Positions 10,066-20,224 of a stretch of DNA of 64,000 nucleotides are shown in pieces (the first letter of the stretch is position 1; every line of letters begins with the position of its first letter). The notes below the pieces were generated by a model. The model saw only the letters and a program-made list of their open reading frames with translations, was not told the origin of the DNA and did no database searches. This DNA comes from Lasiosphaeris hirsuta (Eukaryota > Ascomycota > Sordariomycetes > Sordariales > Lasiosphaeriaceae), in the NCBI GenBank assembly GCA_030549175.1, contig JAUKUA010000001.1, positions 558,001-622,000 on the forward strand, in the 5' to 3' direction. The translations under genes and the position numbers were made by a program.

Positions 10066-11474
10066 GACTGGTAAAATGAGACTTTGCACAGCCGAATAGC
10101 GGGTGCCTGGAGACCTAGGGATCAAGATGGGCAAGGATTTTGGCACGACGACTTGCTTCCGTCCAGATATAGATTTTGTTCTCTTAATCTGCATTTTTAG
10201 CGTATATAGCGAGAACCGGCGCAAGGTCTACCTCCGCCGATGATCCCCGGCTGCTATAGATGGGACATGAGAGGAGAGTTTGGGGAATTACTAAGGGCGT
10301 TTCGGTAGGCTCAGGTTGTTGGCATGCATCCGGGTCTTGGAATTCTTCTGTATCTATTCTGTATAACCACTGCGTCCGCATGCATAGCCTGGCAGGGCCG
10401 GTCTTGACTCAAGATTCTTTCTGGCAGATAAAATCAGCGAAAGAACTACCTAAATTATCCATGTTTGATGCAGTGAAATCTCAACTATCCCGTCATTAAC
10501 CTACGAAGCCTTGTAGTCCAGTCCCGATTTATTACATTAAGTTGCGAAGGGTACTTCCGCCCCCCCCCCCCCCCCCCCCACTTTGCGACCCCTTCATACG
10601 CCGTTAATCCTGAAAATCAGCAAGCTGCAACATCACCATTCCTCAACCAAAATTAATTCAACTTTACAGCAGTGTTTTTTTACACTGCATATAGCCTAGT
10701 AACGGCCCGAGACTCGCCGCGCCAGGAGTCAATCCGGGATCGCGAGCACGGAGCAAGTCATGTTTTAAACACTCTTCCCAGAGACAAATTTCAAAAGGAG
10801 TTAAGATACGGACTACCAATCTGTAAAACGCCGGCTCCTTACTAAGAGCCTATTAACGTTATCTGCTAGCTCCGCTTAACTTACTCGACTTACATGGATG
10901 AATCTCTGATGAAGAGCATTATTAGGCTGAGTGCAGACAACAGAAAGAAAATATTCGAGGACATTCTGGGGCCGTAGCAGTTCAAACCAAAACCTGTTTT
11001 ACGTCTCACCATAACATTTAAGCTGCCACTAACGAGTTTAGAGAGAGACTGTGGGAAACATCAGCATTGTTACAGCACTAATACTCGTCACCACCGAACT
11101 GTTAAGCCTCCCTCCCCTAAAAGAACAGAAGTGGCCTACATAGGGAGGGCCCTGTTTCTACATCTCCCCCCCCTTCCCTTGCTTTTCCCCAATATAATAA
11201 AATGCTTGGGAAAACAGATTAAAAACTCGCTGATCCAACTGAGCAAGTATGGCTTGTACGGAGTAACTACTAATCTTGCTTCACTGCTTCGTCATCTCTG
11301 CTCCCATGACAGAGGTTGATGGATGGCTAAGACACGGAGGAGGAAAGAGCAACCAGAATATATATCTACTTGGTTGTATGACTACCCCATTACTGATCCA
11401 TTACTATCGACACTCGATCGTCTTCAAACTCAAAAGGCTGGGACCTTCATCGGGCATCCTTCCTTTCTATTACG
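10066..11474. other. Intergenic region with a C20 homopolymer
   Basis: I recognise no gene. The notable item is a run of 20 C residues at 10560-10579. Around it the DNA is patchy: AT-rich short words at 10600-10700 and 10830-11060, and GC-richer pieces between. The short open frames at 11131-11319 and 11276-11662 have no domain signature. Confidence 0.5.
10560..10579. repeat. Poly-C (C20) homopolymer
   Basis: Twenty consecutive C bases in intergenic DNA. Such runs are prone to slippage and to sequencing or assembly length error, so the exact length is uncertain. Confidence 0.9.
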
Positions 11475-12531
11475 CTAATTCCGTCCACCTTGGTACTCAC
11501 CGCGGTGCTGGGTATTTCCCAACTCAAACCGCGTCGGCTGAGGGGTCGGCAACTGCTGGGTGCTTCCCAGCTCAGACCACGTCGATTGAGGGGTCACCAC
11601 CTGCGGCGTGGGTGGCTGCTGCTGTTGCTCCTGGAGGGTGCTTCCGCCCGTCGTTTGCGTAAACAGCGGCACCGGTGACCCTTGTTGGTAATATGGCTGC
11701 TGCGGAGGCTGCTGCTGGAAGCTGCCGCCCGTGGGCTGCGCCGAGGTAGGTGTCTGGCTCTGCGGGAGCTGCTGTTGGTATGTGGGGGCAGGCTGCTGCA
11801 TGACATATGGCGGCTGCGCAAAGTAGCCGTGGGCCGGCTCCTCGCCGCCGCTGGGGGCGGTGACCATGGCGATTGGGAGCGTGGCTGCAGACCCGGGTTT
11901 ACAGTGCAAGCCAGCCTTGCGGTGCTGGTGCAACTTGATGCTATGGATGACTAGGGAGACAGTGTGAAGAATGCTTTGGGGGAGGGGTTAGTTGGAACCC
12001 TTTACCTGTGGAAGGGAGGAAGGAAAAACGTACAATTCGAGAGCGCCGAGGGCGGCGCCAGCAGCCATGAGGGAGTACCAGCTGTGATAGTAGTACGTGC
12101 TGCGATAGTAGTACAAGCGATACGCCGAAGCGTCGGCTCCGACTGCCGCGAAGTCGCTCAGCCACATTATGACGAGAAAGATGTCGAGACCGAGAACGGC
12201 CCAGTAGTTGTAGCCTGCTGGCTCGGCAAACTCCACGACGAGGTGGTAAATCGAGGCAACCAATGTGAAGAGGGCCTATCCAGGTAGGAAAGATAACAGT
12301 TAGGCCCAGCATGATGGGTTGCGAAGGAGGTCTAGTGCTAGCACCTACCACAACGAGAGTGAAGATGATGCTAGACAGCAGGACGCCAGAGACGCCGTAC
12401 GCGGCAAGGGCCAGGAGGAGCACAGCAAACACGAGCTGGACAATACGCAGCGCGATGAAGCCCCTGGGATATAGTGGGATGTGTTCGTGTCCGGGGGCCC
12501 GAACAGCCGAGTATCCTTGATGGGTGTTCAT
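11475..12531 (-). CDS. MARVEL-domain four-helix membrane protein
   Basis: Three exons on the minus strand: 12531-12349, 12275-12034 and 11940-11475, giving 296 residues. The introns (12348-12276 and 12033-11941) have GTAGGT and GTACGT donors and in-phase AG acceptors. The joined protein has four hydrophobic segments: FIALRIVQLVFAVLLLALAAY, SSIIFTLVVALFTLVASIYHL, YWAVLGLDIFLVIMWLSDF and SWYSLMAAGAALGALEF. This is the layout of fungal MARVEL proteins, which sit in cell membranes and organise membrane domains. A Gln/Pro/Thr-rich cytosolic tail of about 150 residues follows. The ATG at 12531 was chosen because the conserved start (MNTHQGYSAV) begins there; the longer open frame upstream is probably leader. 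A strong GTGAGT donor lies a few codons before the TAG stop, so the C-terminus may be alternatively spliced. Confidence 0.85.
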
Positions 12532-14015
12532 GATGTTCAGTCTTCGAGACAACCTTGGCGTTGCTAACAAGAGAGCGTGAAATCGGGCGGGGAAAGAAAA
12601 GGCAGCCGAGAAAAAAGGGTGAGAAGGCATAGGGCTTCTTGGGACTGGCGCACTTTTTAACGCACGCCCGTTCCCCTTGGCCGAGCTCGGTATGGACGAG
12701 GCGTGGGCCAGACCACGCCTCCGCGCGTCACACCCGGTCTTGAAGGTTTTAATTGAGCGACTGCAATGCGGGGTGGTTTGTCGATAGCAGAGTGACGGCG
12801 CTCTGGTTTGCAGGCGAGGAGGTCGGCTGCAGAGGCCGTTGAGACATACATAGCTTGGCATTGCCTAAAACCGCTTCTAGCCTGGGGTTGTCAACTGGCA
12901 GAGGAACGTGGTACCCTTCCCGTGCAGTGGCGGCTCCCAAAACAAAACCTAACACTGGCATTTTCGCGTAGGCGCCTACGGAGTTAGCTATACTATCGAC
13001 CAAGCTGACCTTATCGATAGATATCATACCCCAGCTGATGCAAACCCTTTTAACCAGTAGTACTAGATAGCTATCTGTAAAACCAGCTAGCGGCGTACGT
13101 TGTCCCTATCGCGGCGGTTGAGAGAGGGACGCACCTAGTACCGTTCCTTGGAGACTCTCTCCGCCATCTACATAGAGCATATGGTAGAGCCTCAACCGCA
13201 TAATGACTTTGAAGACTCCAAATTCTTCAAGGATCCGGCCTAATTCAATGTCGAGGGGCAGTGAATTGCTACTGCCGTGACGGCCGTTATTCCAGTTGTT
13301 CTTAGCTCTACTGAGGGATTGTCGGTCTTTTGGCTAGGATTGCGGAAGCGCTCTACTGCGTGTACACACCCTCTTTATAGAATGCTTTACGTGATTAATT
13401 GATTAAATTAAAATTTTACCTTGTAGAGTTTCCCAACCAGAGGTAGGAATCGTACGTAACCACTCCTAAAGTAGGCCAAAAGCTCTAACTATCTAGGTCT
13501 ATACAATAAGGAGATCCCTTTTCTTGCATAAGGAAAAGCCTATCCTAAAAAGAATCCTTATACTACTTAAAGGTCTCACCTACCATCTGAACTCTTAACC
13601 GTTTAAATAAGTATAAAAACTTTACTTTCTTATAAAATCCTTGAATACTACTAGATATTTCTATAACTTTTTTAAAATACTCTTAATAAGTTTAAGTTAA
13701 TAATGAATAGTACCTATGACACAAGTCAGCTACAGTAAGGCTGGGTATGGTATTATAAGGTATGTAATTAAGTATTAATAGTTTCTTATAGATAGTTACT
13801 TCTTTTGCTATTGTTTGGAAGATACTTGGATAAGTTCTGTCACTTTTGGAGCGAAGCCATGGAAAAGGGGAGTGATTGAATTGAGCATATTCCAGTTAGG
13901 AGAGCAAGGCGCGTGAGCGCCGAATATATACAAAAGAGAGTGCGCTATGCCAATGACCTAGGCTCCTGCAAAGCTGTGGCTGCGCGCAGAGCGCTGTGCC
14001 ACACCCACCGCAGTT
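12532..14015. other. Promoter side of the MARVEL gene, then an AT-rich degraded tract
   Basis: The first few hundred bases are probably the 5' leader and promoter of the MARVEL gene. From about 13020 the DNA turns repeat-like. Around 13200-13370 a plus-strand frame reads as plausible protein but is broken by stops. About 13370-13850 is strongly AT-rich with TpA-rich words, as in RIP-degraded DNA. No intact gene was seen. Confidence 0.5.
13370..13850. repeat. AT-rich tract, probable RIP relic
   Basis: Dense in TTA, TAA, ATA and AAG words, without usable open frames and compositionally unlike the flanking genes. It is similar to the tract at 2040-2400, so the two bracket the pair of module-sharing genes and the MARVEL gene. 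The source element is not identifiable. Confidence 0.5.
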
Positions 14016-14632
14016 ATGCGACACTTGTCAATTGACCCTCAACAAGCTAGGAATAAGCATGCTAGGGTAGCAATTGACAAAATCCGCCGGGCCTTACCAG
14101 GGCAGAGTATCAACCACACCGACCTTGATGGCTTAGATGCCCGACCAATTGCAGTTAGCATGGAGACAAAGCGGCCCGGACAGCCTGATAAGGGTGCTAT
14201 CCTTCAGATGGGAACGTGGCAAGCGGCCCAGTGAAACCTGCTGTCACAGCTCGTTGATTTTCAACAAGCGGAACAGGCACAAATAACGAACACCCCAAGA
14301 AACGCTACCTCTCGAGGGTTGGCGGCGCTTCCATTTTTACCAGCCATTATTATTGTCCACGACCATGAGTGGCGTATCGCGGCCACGAGTCGGACAAGTC
14401 GGGAGGGCAAAAAGACGGTATACCGACCCTAGCTCTTACATCCGTGCTTTACCAACATTCGCCTAGTAGGTCTTTTGTTGGACAGGTTCCTCGTTTGGAT
14501 CAACTGCTGATGTCAAGGGCATGTTCCAAATTGTCGTAGGTTGTCCAGCGATTAGCCATTTTTACACATGATGTATTCTGGCCGTGGTATCAAAGGGAAG
14601 TTCTTGGTCTTAGCAACCACATAAGCCCCTGA
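14016..14632 (+). pseudogene. Decayed PD-(D/E)XK nuclease-like gene
   Basis: The first open part (14016-14231) reads SINHTDLDGLDARPIAVSME followed by TKRPG and LQMGTWQAAQ. These are hallmarks of the fungal PD-(D/E)XK nuclease-like family, with METK supplying the (D/E)XK pair. A TGA at 14232 falls where the family has Trp after AAQ. The same frame then stays open to a TAG at 14430 (NLLSQLVDFQ, FLPAIIIVHDHEWRIAATS). A later frame at 14470-14541 gives CWTGSSFGSTADVKGMFQIV. One extra T near 14542 shifts the frame, and 14543-14632 continues VQRLAIFTHDVFWPWYQREV, the usual end of the family. The N-terminal half is missing or unrecognisable. With nonsense, insertion and frameshift changes, the copy is almost certainly dead. 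It abuts AT-rich DNA. Confidence 0.8.
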
Positions 14633-15188
14633 GACATAGTTGAACGTATCCTTTATCAGAAGCGCTTCAGTCATGACCTGGCCTCGTACGGACCCTACTA
14701 CTACAGGATCCATAAGGAACCAGGCCATGCTTTCAAGTACCCGTGATACGGGTACAGTATCGATGGATTAGATAAGTAGATAAGTAGATAGATAAGAGGA
14801 TGGAGGGGCAGTGAATCACTTGCTGTAGCAAGCAAGGGGCCATGCCTTTGGCATGGCCCTAGCGCCCACCTGGGCCTACATCTTTCGCGCATGGCCAGGA
14901 TCCTGAATCCTAACCTCCTCCTCTTCGTTACCCAATTTACTCTACTTCACAGAATATAGCACAATTGCCAGTATTTACGTGATTTGAGTCAGGGTCGCCA
15001 GATAATCTTATTAACCCGCGCTACCACCCAACCCAAGTCAAGCGTCAAAAAAGGAAAGCGCAGCCAGACGACACTCGGAATTTCAAGCTGAGGCCAAGGC
15101 TCCGGACAAAGCTCCAAAGAAAAGCGACCAAGATGGCAAACAGCGCCAAGCGGACCGCGGCAGTATCTTGACCTGCCACACGTCCAAG
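14633..15188. other. Intergenic region
   Basis: Nothing recognisable as a gene. A short tandem 'gataagtagataagtagata' stretch lies near 14770, and the sequence around 14830-14860 can form a small palindrome (gccatgcctttggcatggc). The right end is probably the 3' flank of the minus-strand gene that follows. Confidence 0.5.
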
Positions 15189-17453
15189 TCATCGAGCCTG
15201 GCCGACCAGCCCCGGATCGGGCACAGCAACCTTGGAGCGATCCCAGGGCAGCATGCCACTCAGCTTCCGCTTCAGCTTCCCCAGCGAGCCCTGCTCCACA
15301 GTCGGAGTGCCCGGGTCGAAGCCCGACACCAAGCCACCCGCGGCCGTAACCGAAGACATGGTCGACGGCAGATTTACCGCCGACTGGCTCACGCCCATCC
15401 CCCGATACTGATTCTGCGGCGGCAGCCCAGACAGCCTCTTCTCAACCCCAACCACATTGACCGCGTTCGCCGGCCCCGGATGCACCATGAAGCTCGCCGG
15501 CCTTGCCCCGCCCCCGAACCGGCCGGCCTCCATCGGCGGCGCGAACCCCGGCGTCGGCGGCACCGGCCCCAGCCCCCCATCACCCCCCTTGGCCTTCGCA
15601 CTCCCCTGGGACGGCGAGCGGTGATGGCCGCTCAGGTACCCGCTGTCGTTGGACTGCCGCAGGAAGCTCGTCGTCGACCCGGGCGACGGCGTCATGCCCC
15701 CCGTCGTCGACGGCGACGTCGACTTGCTGTCCGACAGGCTCGTGTTGCGCGCACGCGTCGTCCCGACCGTGAGGTCTCTGCGTGACGGGCTGCGTGACGG
15801 CCGCGAGGGCTTTCCGCGCGCGAGCGAGAACGGGTCGCCTTGCTCGGGGGCGCTGGTGGTCGCGCCTGTTGGTGACATGTCGGAGAAGTATTTGTTGGTG
15901 CGCTTGAGCGAGCCCGCGGTGTCGTCAAGCCGGGTCGGATGCGCGTCGGTGCGGCTGCGGACTAGGCGTGCGGCAGTGGGGACGGCACGCTGGCGCTGTT
16001 CGCGTTCTTGGTCTTGTTCGGCGTTGTGGTTGGTGGTGGTGGTGGTGGTGGTGGCTGGGTCGACGAGTTTACCGCCTCGGCGCGACTGCTTGGTGTCTTG
16101 GGAGACGGTGTGTTCTTCGATGATGTCCATCTGCCGCTCTTCCTGCCGCGTGTTGCTGGATGTCGCCTCTGTTGTGGCCGGCTCTACCATTCTCACGCCC
16201 CGAGCTGTGCTTGAGGTGGTGACGGTGTCGGTGGGCTGTTTTGAGATCTCAGCGTTGCTGGCGTCGCTGAGAAGGGAGCCGCTTCTGCCCCGCGTCATCG
16301 TCTTTGAGCGCCTGTGGATATCAGGGCTCGGAGGCAGGCCGATTCCAAGCCCAACCGGAATTGGGACGGCAGCCGAGATGCTCGCTCGAAGTGATCTCCT
16401 ATCTGCCTGCGTGGCGACGGTGTCTTCTTTGGATACCGCCGCATCGACGGACGCCACTCTCTTCTGGGACCTCCGCTCCGTCTGGTTACTGGTACTGTCG
16501 TCCTTCGCTACCGACCTCTCCACAGAGCCCATTCGCCGGCGGCTCCGTGTGGCATCATCCTCTGATTCCGACCTCAACCGCTCTCGAGACTCTGTTCGAC
16601 CACCATGGCCCCGGGCGGTATCGTCCCTCGAAGCATCCCTAAGCCTTTCCAAGGATTCCATGCGCCGGCGGTTCCCCCTCTCTCCCTGCCCCCTAGCCAT
16701 GTCGTCCCTTGATGATGGCGACCTCAGTCTCAAGCTATCGACGGAGGCTATCCTGCGGTGACCTCTTCTAGGGTCTTCCTTGGACCCCGATCTCAGCCTT
16801 TCCGCGGAGGCTAGCCGCTTATTGCTTCCACCCTCGGTCTGCGTCACCGCCCGACGGGGGAGGGTATGGATGCTCTCAACTGAGCCCGCGCGCCGATGAG
16901 TAGGCTCGCGGCGACGGCTTTTCCGCTCTTCGGTCTGGCGGTTCTCCTCAACCGGCTTCACCCCCGTTGTCGTCTTGGGGCGGGTGATACCCGGGCTGGC
17001 TGGTCGAGAATCGAGCTCGGTCGAAGGAGACACATCTCGGACCGTGTTCTGCCTTCTCGCTTCTCTGACCACCCTGAGGTCTGGCATGGGCTCCTCGGCC
17101 TGGACGGACCCTGCTTCATCACGGGAAACCGATTTGCCGCGCCGGATGGCTGGCCGAGACTGAGGTCTGTTGTTGTCCCTCCTCTCAGGGGTTGGTCCGG
17201 GGTGGGCTGTCTCGATCCGGGCCCGTCTCTGGACAAAGAGGAACTCATGTTGCTGCACGGCGATGGGGCAGTGAATAGGGCAGCGCAGCGTGTTGCCCGA
17301 CAACTTCCTGAGCTCCTCCACCGGAATGGATTTTTCGATTGGGCAGTAATAGCTGTTATCGCTAACAGCCTTGTTGCACTTCATCCACTGGAGGTAGGAG
17401 TGCTGTTCCCCAGGCCTGCAGCCCGAGTATGGTGTGTAATCATACATGCACAT
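15189..17453 (-). CDS. Ser/Arg-rich protein with a Cys-rich N-terminus and RxxS repeats
   Basis: A single-exon frame of 754 residues from the ATG at 17453 (MCMYDYTPYSGC). The frame is open further upstream, but this start marks where conserved-looking sequence begins. Residues 1-75 are Cys-rich (CNKAV, YYCPIE, LRCPIHCPI) and may bind metal. Most of the remainder is low-complexity Ser/Arg/Thr. Within it, DNA 16375-16825 encodes about six imperfect 20-25 residue repeats, each starting R-x-x-S and usually followed by ERLR or VDSLR (RLAS, RIAS, RMES, RTES, RMGS, RVAS). These resemble basophilic kinase sites. A TGG microsatellite on the plus strand near 16031-16055 encodes a Thr run. The function is unknown; a heavily phosphorylated scaffold is inference. 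Confidence 0.75.
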   Translation of the reverse strand: MCMYDYTPYSGCRPGEQHSYLQWMKCNKAVSDNSYYCPIEKSIPVEELRKLSGNTLRCPIHCPIAVQQHEFLFVQRRARIETAHPGPTPERRDNNRPQSRPAIRRGKSVSRDEAGSVQAEEPMPDLRVVREARRQNTVRDVSPSTELDSRPASPGITRPKTTTGVKPVEENRQTEERKSRRREPTHRRAGSVESIHTLPRRAVTQTEGGSNKRLASAERLRSGSKEDPRRGHRRIASVDSLRLRSPSSRDDMARGQGERGNRRRMESLERLRDASRDDTARGHGGRTESRERLRSESEDDATRSRRRMGSVERSVAKDDSTSNQTERRSQKRVASVDAAVSKEDTVATQADRRSLRASISAAVPIPVGLGIGLPPSPDIHRRSKTMTRGRSGSLLSDASNAEISKQPTDTVTTSSTARGVRMVEPATTEATSSNTRQEERQMDIIEEHTVSQDTKQSRRGGKLVDPATTTTTTTNHNAEQDQEREQRQRAVPTAARLVRSRTDAHPTRLDDTAGSLKRTNKYFSDMSPTGATTSAPEQGDPFSLARGKPSRPSRSPSRRDLTVGTTRARNTSLSDSKSTSPSTTGGMTPSPGSTTSFLRQSNDSGYLSGHHRSPSQGSAKAKGGDGGLGPVPPTPGFAPPMEAGRFGGGARPASFMVHPGPANAVNVVGVEKRLSGLPPQNQYRGMGVSQSAVNLPSTMSSVTAAGGLVSGFDPGTPTVEQGSLGKLKRKLSGMLPWDRSKVAVPDPGLVGQAR
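16375..16825 (-). repeat. In-frame RxxS tandem repeats inside the Ser/Arg-rich gene
   Basis: About six diverged units of 60-75 bases encode a recurring pattern: R-x-x-S, then a short helix-like ER/DLR segment, then an acidic Ser-rich linker. The repeats are clearer in protein than in DNA, which suggests old duplication with selection on the motif. Confidence 0.65.
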
Positions 17454-19219
17454 GTTGTGTATGCTAAAGAAAGGGCAACGAGAGAAGAGAGGATGGGGAA
17501 CCGGGCTTTTCAGTAGCAAGTTGGCGATCTGAGGCAGCCGAATATGGACTCATGATACGCTCCGAGTTCCATGGTGGCTGCAATAGCTAGTGTGTGGTTG
17601 AGTCGTGGTGGTGGGTAAGACGAAGCCTTATACCACCACACTCGACTTTATCGTCGGCGCAAGAGTCTACGCAACAGGACTCGTCTTACACCAGCAACGA
17701 GACATTCAGATCGCGCGCGGCCTGGACGAGCTAACCCCCAACGGTGGGGTTTGGGGGGCCTGGGAATCCTGCGTGCCCACCACTTGGCGGCGACATCCAT
17801 TCAGATAGCACCCCCGACATGAACCACAGCCTCCGGCAGGATCGCGTATAGATGCGGTCCGCTAAATGCAGGCTAGGACCAGCCCGGCCAGTGCAACTCG
17901 TTGGGCTGCGAAACGAAGAGCAAAACGGATGCGACGGAGGGAATTACAAAACAAATATCATGGCGACTTCGGAACCCCGGACGTGTTTGTCTCTCGTCAG
18001 CTCACTGAGCTCAACGGCAGGGCTTGGAAGGTTGGAGTCCGAGTTTGGCTACGAGTAGGCAGCCCAGGTGATTGGTGTGATCGAATGTGGGTAGGATCTC
18101 GCAGAAAGTAGTAGTTATCGCTTATTCGGGACAGCGATGCTACGCAACCGCGCCCTGTTGGCTGAGGCCGCTCCATCTTTGCTAACCTCTGGATGGGGAT
18201 AACTTCCACCATGATGCAATGGCCAACGACCAACCGGGTTTCCCGCCTTCTGCCTTCTCATCACTGAGACTCGTCACTGGGACAGCTCGGTGTCTCGAAT
18301 TTCCCGTCTTTGGCACAACAGCTCACCGCGAGTGTTGACGACATGGCCTGGCATCGTGAAAAGTGTCTTATACCCCGCTCGTTTGGGAACTTGGCACTAC
18401 AATCAGAGCAGAGTTCCGCCCCATGGCTGCAGCACCACGCAGCACCACTACGGACCATTGCTCGCCCGAGCCACCAGATGGACTCAGATGCTTCTTCCTC
18501 TTCAACATGGGGCCAAAGATAAGAAAACAGAGTTGAAAACTTGAAACTGGCTCGATGCCAAGCGCATCTATTGATCCTCGGGCTGCTGCCGCGGACGCCA
18601 CTCTGGACAAGGTCTACCTGGTCTTTACGAAATGTCGGCAGCTCAAACACGGCAGAAATTGCCTTGGATAGAACTGTATGAGTCCGGCCTCGGCCCCCAA
18701 CAAAAGAGTCACACTGCATGGCCGAATCTACTCCCAGGGCAGAAACGACACAGTGCCGCTGGGGCATATGTACCGCGCGTTACTTGGGTGCTACCGAAAT
18801 TAACTCGGTGCCGCTGCCACTGCGGATACTATCCCGAGGGTTTGGATTGGGGTTTAATAATTTACACTTTACTACTCGGCCTCCTCCGCCGAGATACTTT
18901 TTTTTAATTAAAAAAAAATTGCTTCTGACGCGTACAAGTGGCGTGGCTCAGATCTGTCGGCTGGGGCTGCCTCGACACTTTAGCATGTGGGACAGAAACA
19001 AAGAAAAAAAGCACGCAAACACTCCCTCCCGGAGGGACTGCCAGAGGGGGGTTTCTTCGGACCATTGCATATAACATCCACGCTCCTATTGCCGCCCCCA
19101 AACCAATCAGAACGCTCAAACTCACTAGCCGAACTGGTATTCCTCTTTGAGTGGTATTCCTCCTCGAGAGGTCTTCAGTACTTGCAACCAACCGCTTGGA
19201 CCTCCGTCGGCCTCCCACC
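17454..19219. other. Intergenic region between divergent genes
   Basis: A 1.8-kb divergent promoter region. Overlapping open frames on both strands (for example 18261-18767 minus) have no domain signature and poor codon structure. A poly-T/poly-A patch near 18897-18920 and CT-rich stretches just before 19220 are typical of fungal promoters. Confidence 0.5.
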
Positions 19220-20224
19220 ATGGCCTCGGCCACTGCTGCCAGCGTCCACCGAGGCGACAGAAAACACAACCACGAATCTCGTGCCCGGTCTAGCAACCCT
19301 CCCCCACCGGCGAAGAAGCAGCACCGCTCAGACAGCCCCAGAAGGGAAACGCTCCCGCCGATAATCGACGAAGACGACCCCATGCTCGACTACCCTCCCG
19401 AGAACTGGATCGCATCCATGATTGGGACGGCTGGCCAGCTGTACCGCTTCAGCGACGACCTGGTCTACAAGAGCAATGTGACCCCGCGCGAGGCCGACTT
19501 GATGGAGTCTGCAGGTGATCTGACCATGCAGCCTCTGACCCGCGTCGTGTGGAAGGGCTCCCGCCCCGATACAGGCACCAAGGCCGTCATCATGGAGGCC
19601 GGCACCCGATTCCGAGCCCGCGACGTGGCTCCAAAGGACCGCCAAGCCGTCGCGACCCAGATGTTCCTCCTCCTCGGCGAGCTGCACCGCCGGGACGGCA
19701 TAGTCCACGGTGATATCAAGGAGTCCAAGTTCCTGTGGGGCCGCGACGGGCGGTTGAAGATTATCGACTTCAGCAGCGCGCGCTTCATCGAGGAGAGCCC
19801 GGGCTCGTGGAATTCGAGCTATGCCACCGAGACCTACTTCACACCCGAACGCATCAAGAGGAGGAAAAAGAGTCGCCACCCGGCTGGTCACGGGGCCGGA
19901 ACCAGCGCGAGCTTCGGTAGCACCCCCGCCCCCGGTGTCTTTGACGACTACTACGCCCTGGCCATCACGCTGTGGAGCATGTACACGGGCAAGAAACCGC
20001 GGAACCGGCAGTTTAATCAGAAGAATATCAAGAGGTCTGACCTGATGGAGGTTGGCGACGACTCGATCCGTTTGTGGATCAAGAAGGTCCTCAAAATGGC
20101 GGGCTGCCGCCTCTCGTCCCCTGATCCCCGACTGGCTGCCCCAAACACTCATGTTCCTAGCGTGGTGAATCCTGGACAGATTAATGTATTGCAGCAGCGG
20201 AACGGCAAAAACTACGTGCAATGA
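19220..20224 (+). CDS. Divergent protein-kinase-like protein
   Basis: A single-exon gene of 334 residues. The ATG at 19220 was chosen for its excellent context (CCACCATGG); the frame is open upstream to 19151. The N-terminal 55 residues are basic, Pro/Ser-rich and probably disordered. The rest follows a small kinase fold: a short N-lobe (LYRFSDDLVYKS), a catalytic loop HGDIKESK at 163-170 with Asp165 and Lys167 present but Lys170 where Asn is normal, and IIDFSSA at 181-187, so DFG is DFS with Asp183 present. FTPERI replaces the APE motif, followed by YALAITLWSMYTGKKP. No clear Gly-rich loop was seen. Related fungal proteins are annotated as kinase-like. It may have weak activity or be a pseudokinase; the substrate is unknown. 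Confidence 0.75.
   Translation: MASATAASVHRGDRKHNHESRARSSNPPPPAKKQHRSDSPRRETLPPIIDEDDPMLDYPPENWIASMIGTAGQLYRFSDDLVYKSNVTPREADLMESAGDLTMQPLTRVVWKGSRPDTGTKAVIMEAGTRFRARDVAPKDRQAVATQMFLLLGELHRRDGIVHGDIKESKFLWGRDGRLKIIDFSSARFIEESPGSWNSSYATETYFTPERIKRRKKSRHPAGHGAGTSASFGSTPAPGVFDDYYALAITLWSMYTGKKPRNRQFNQKNIKRSDLMEVGDDSIRLWIKKVLKMAGCRLSSPDPRLAAPNTHVPSVVNPGQINVLQQRNGKNYVQ

Noticed and set aside
12532..12861. Longer N-terminal extension of the MARVEL protein
   Set aside because: The frame is open but has a pre-sequence of unlikely composition; the ATG at 12531 starts the conserved N-terminus directly before the first helix.
15649..16761. 370-codon plus-strand open frame opposite the Ser/Arg-rich gene
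   Set aside because: It is the antisense shadow of a low-complexity, stop-poor coding region; its own composition is Val/Leu/Ser biased with no domain.
19328..20221. 297-codon minus-strand frame opposite the kinase-like gene
   Set aside because: The sense strand has recognisable kinase motifs; the antisense reading has none and follows from high GC at third positions.
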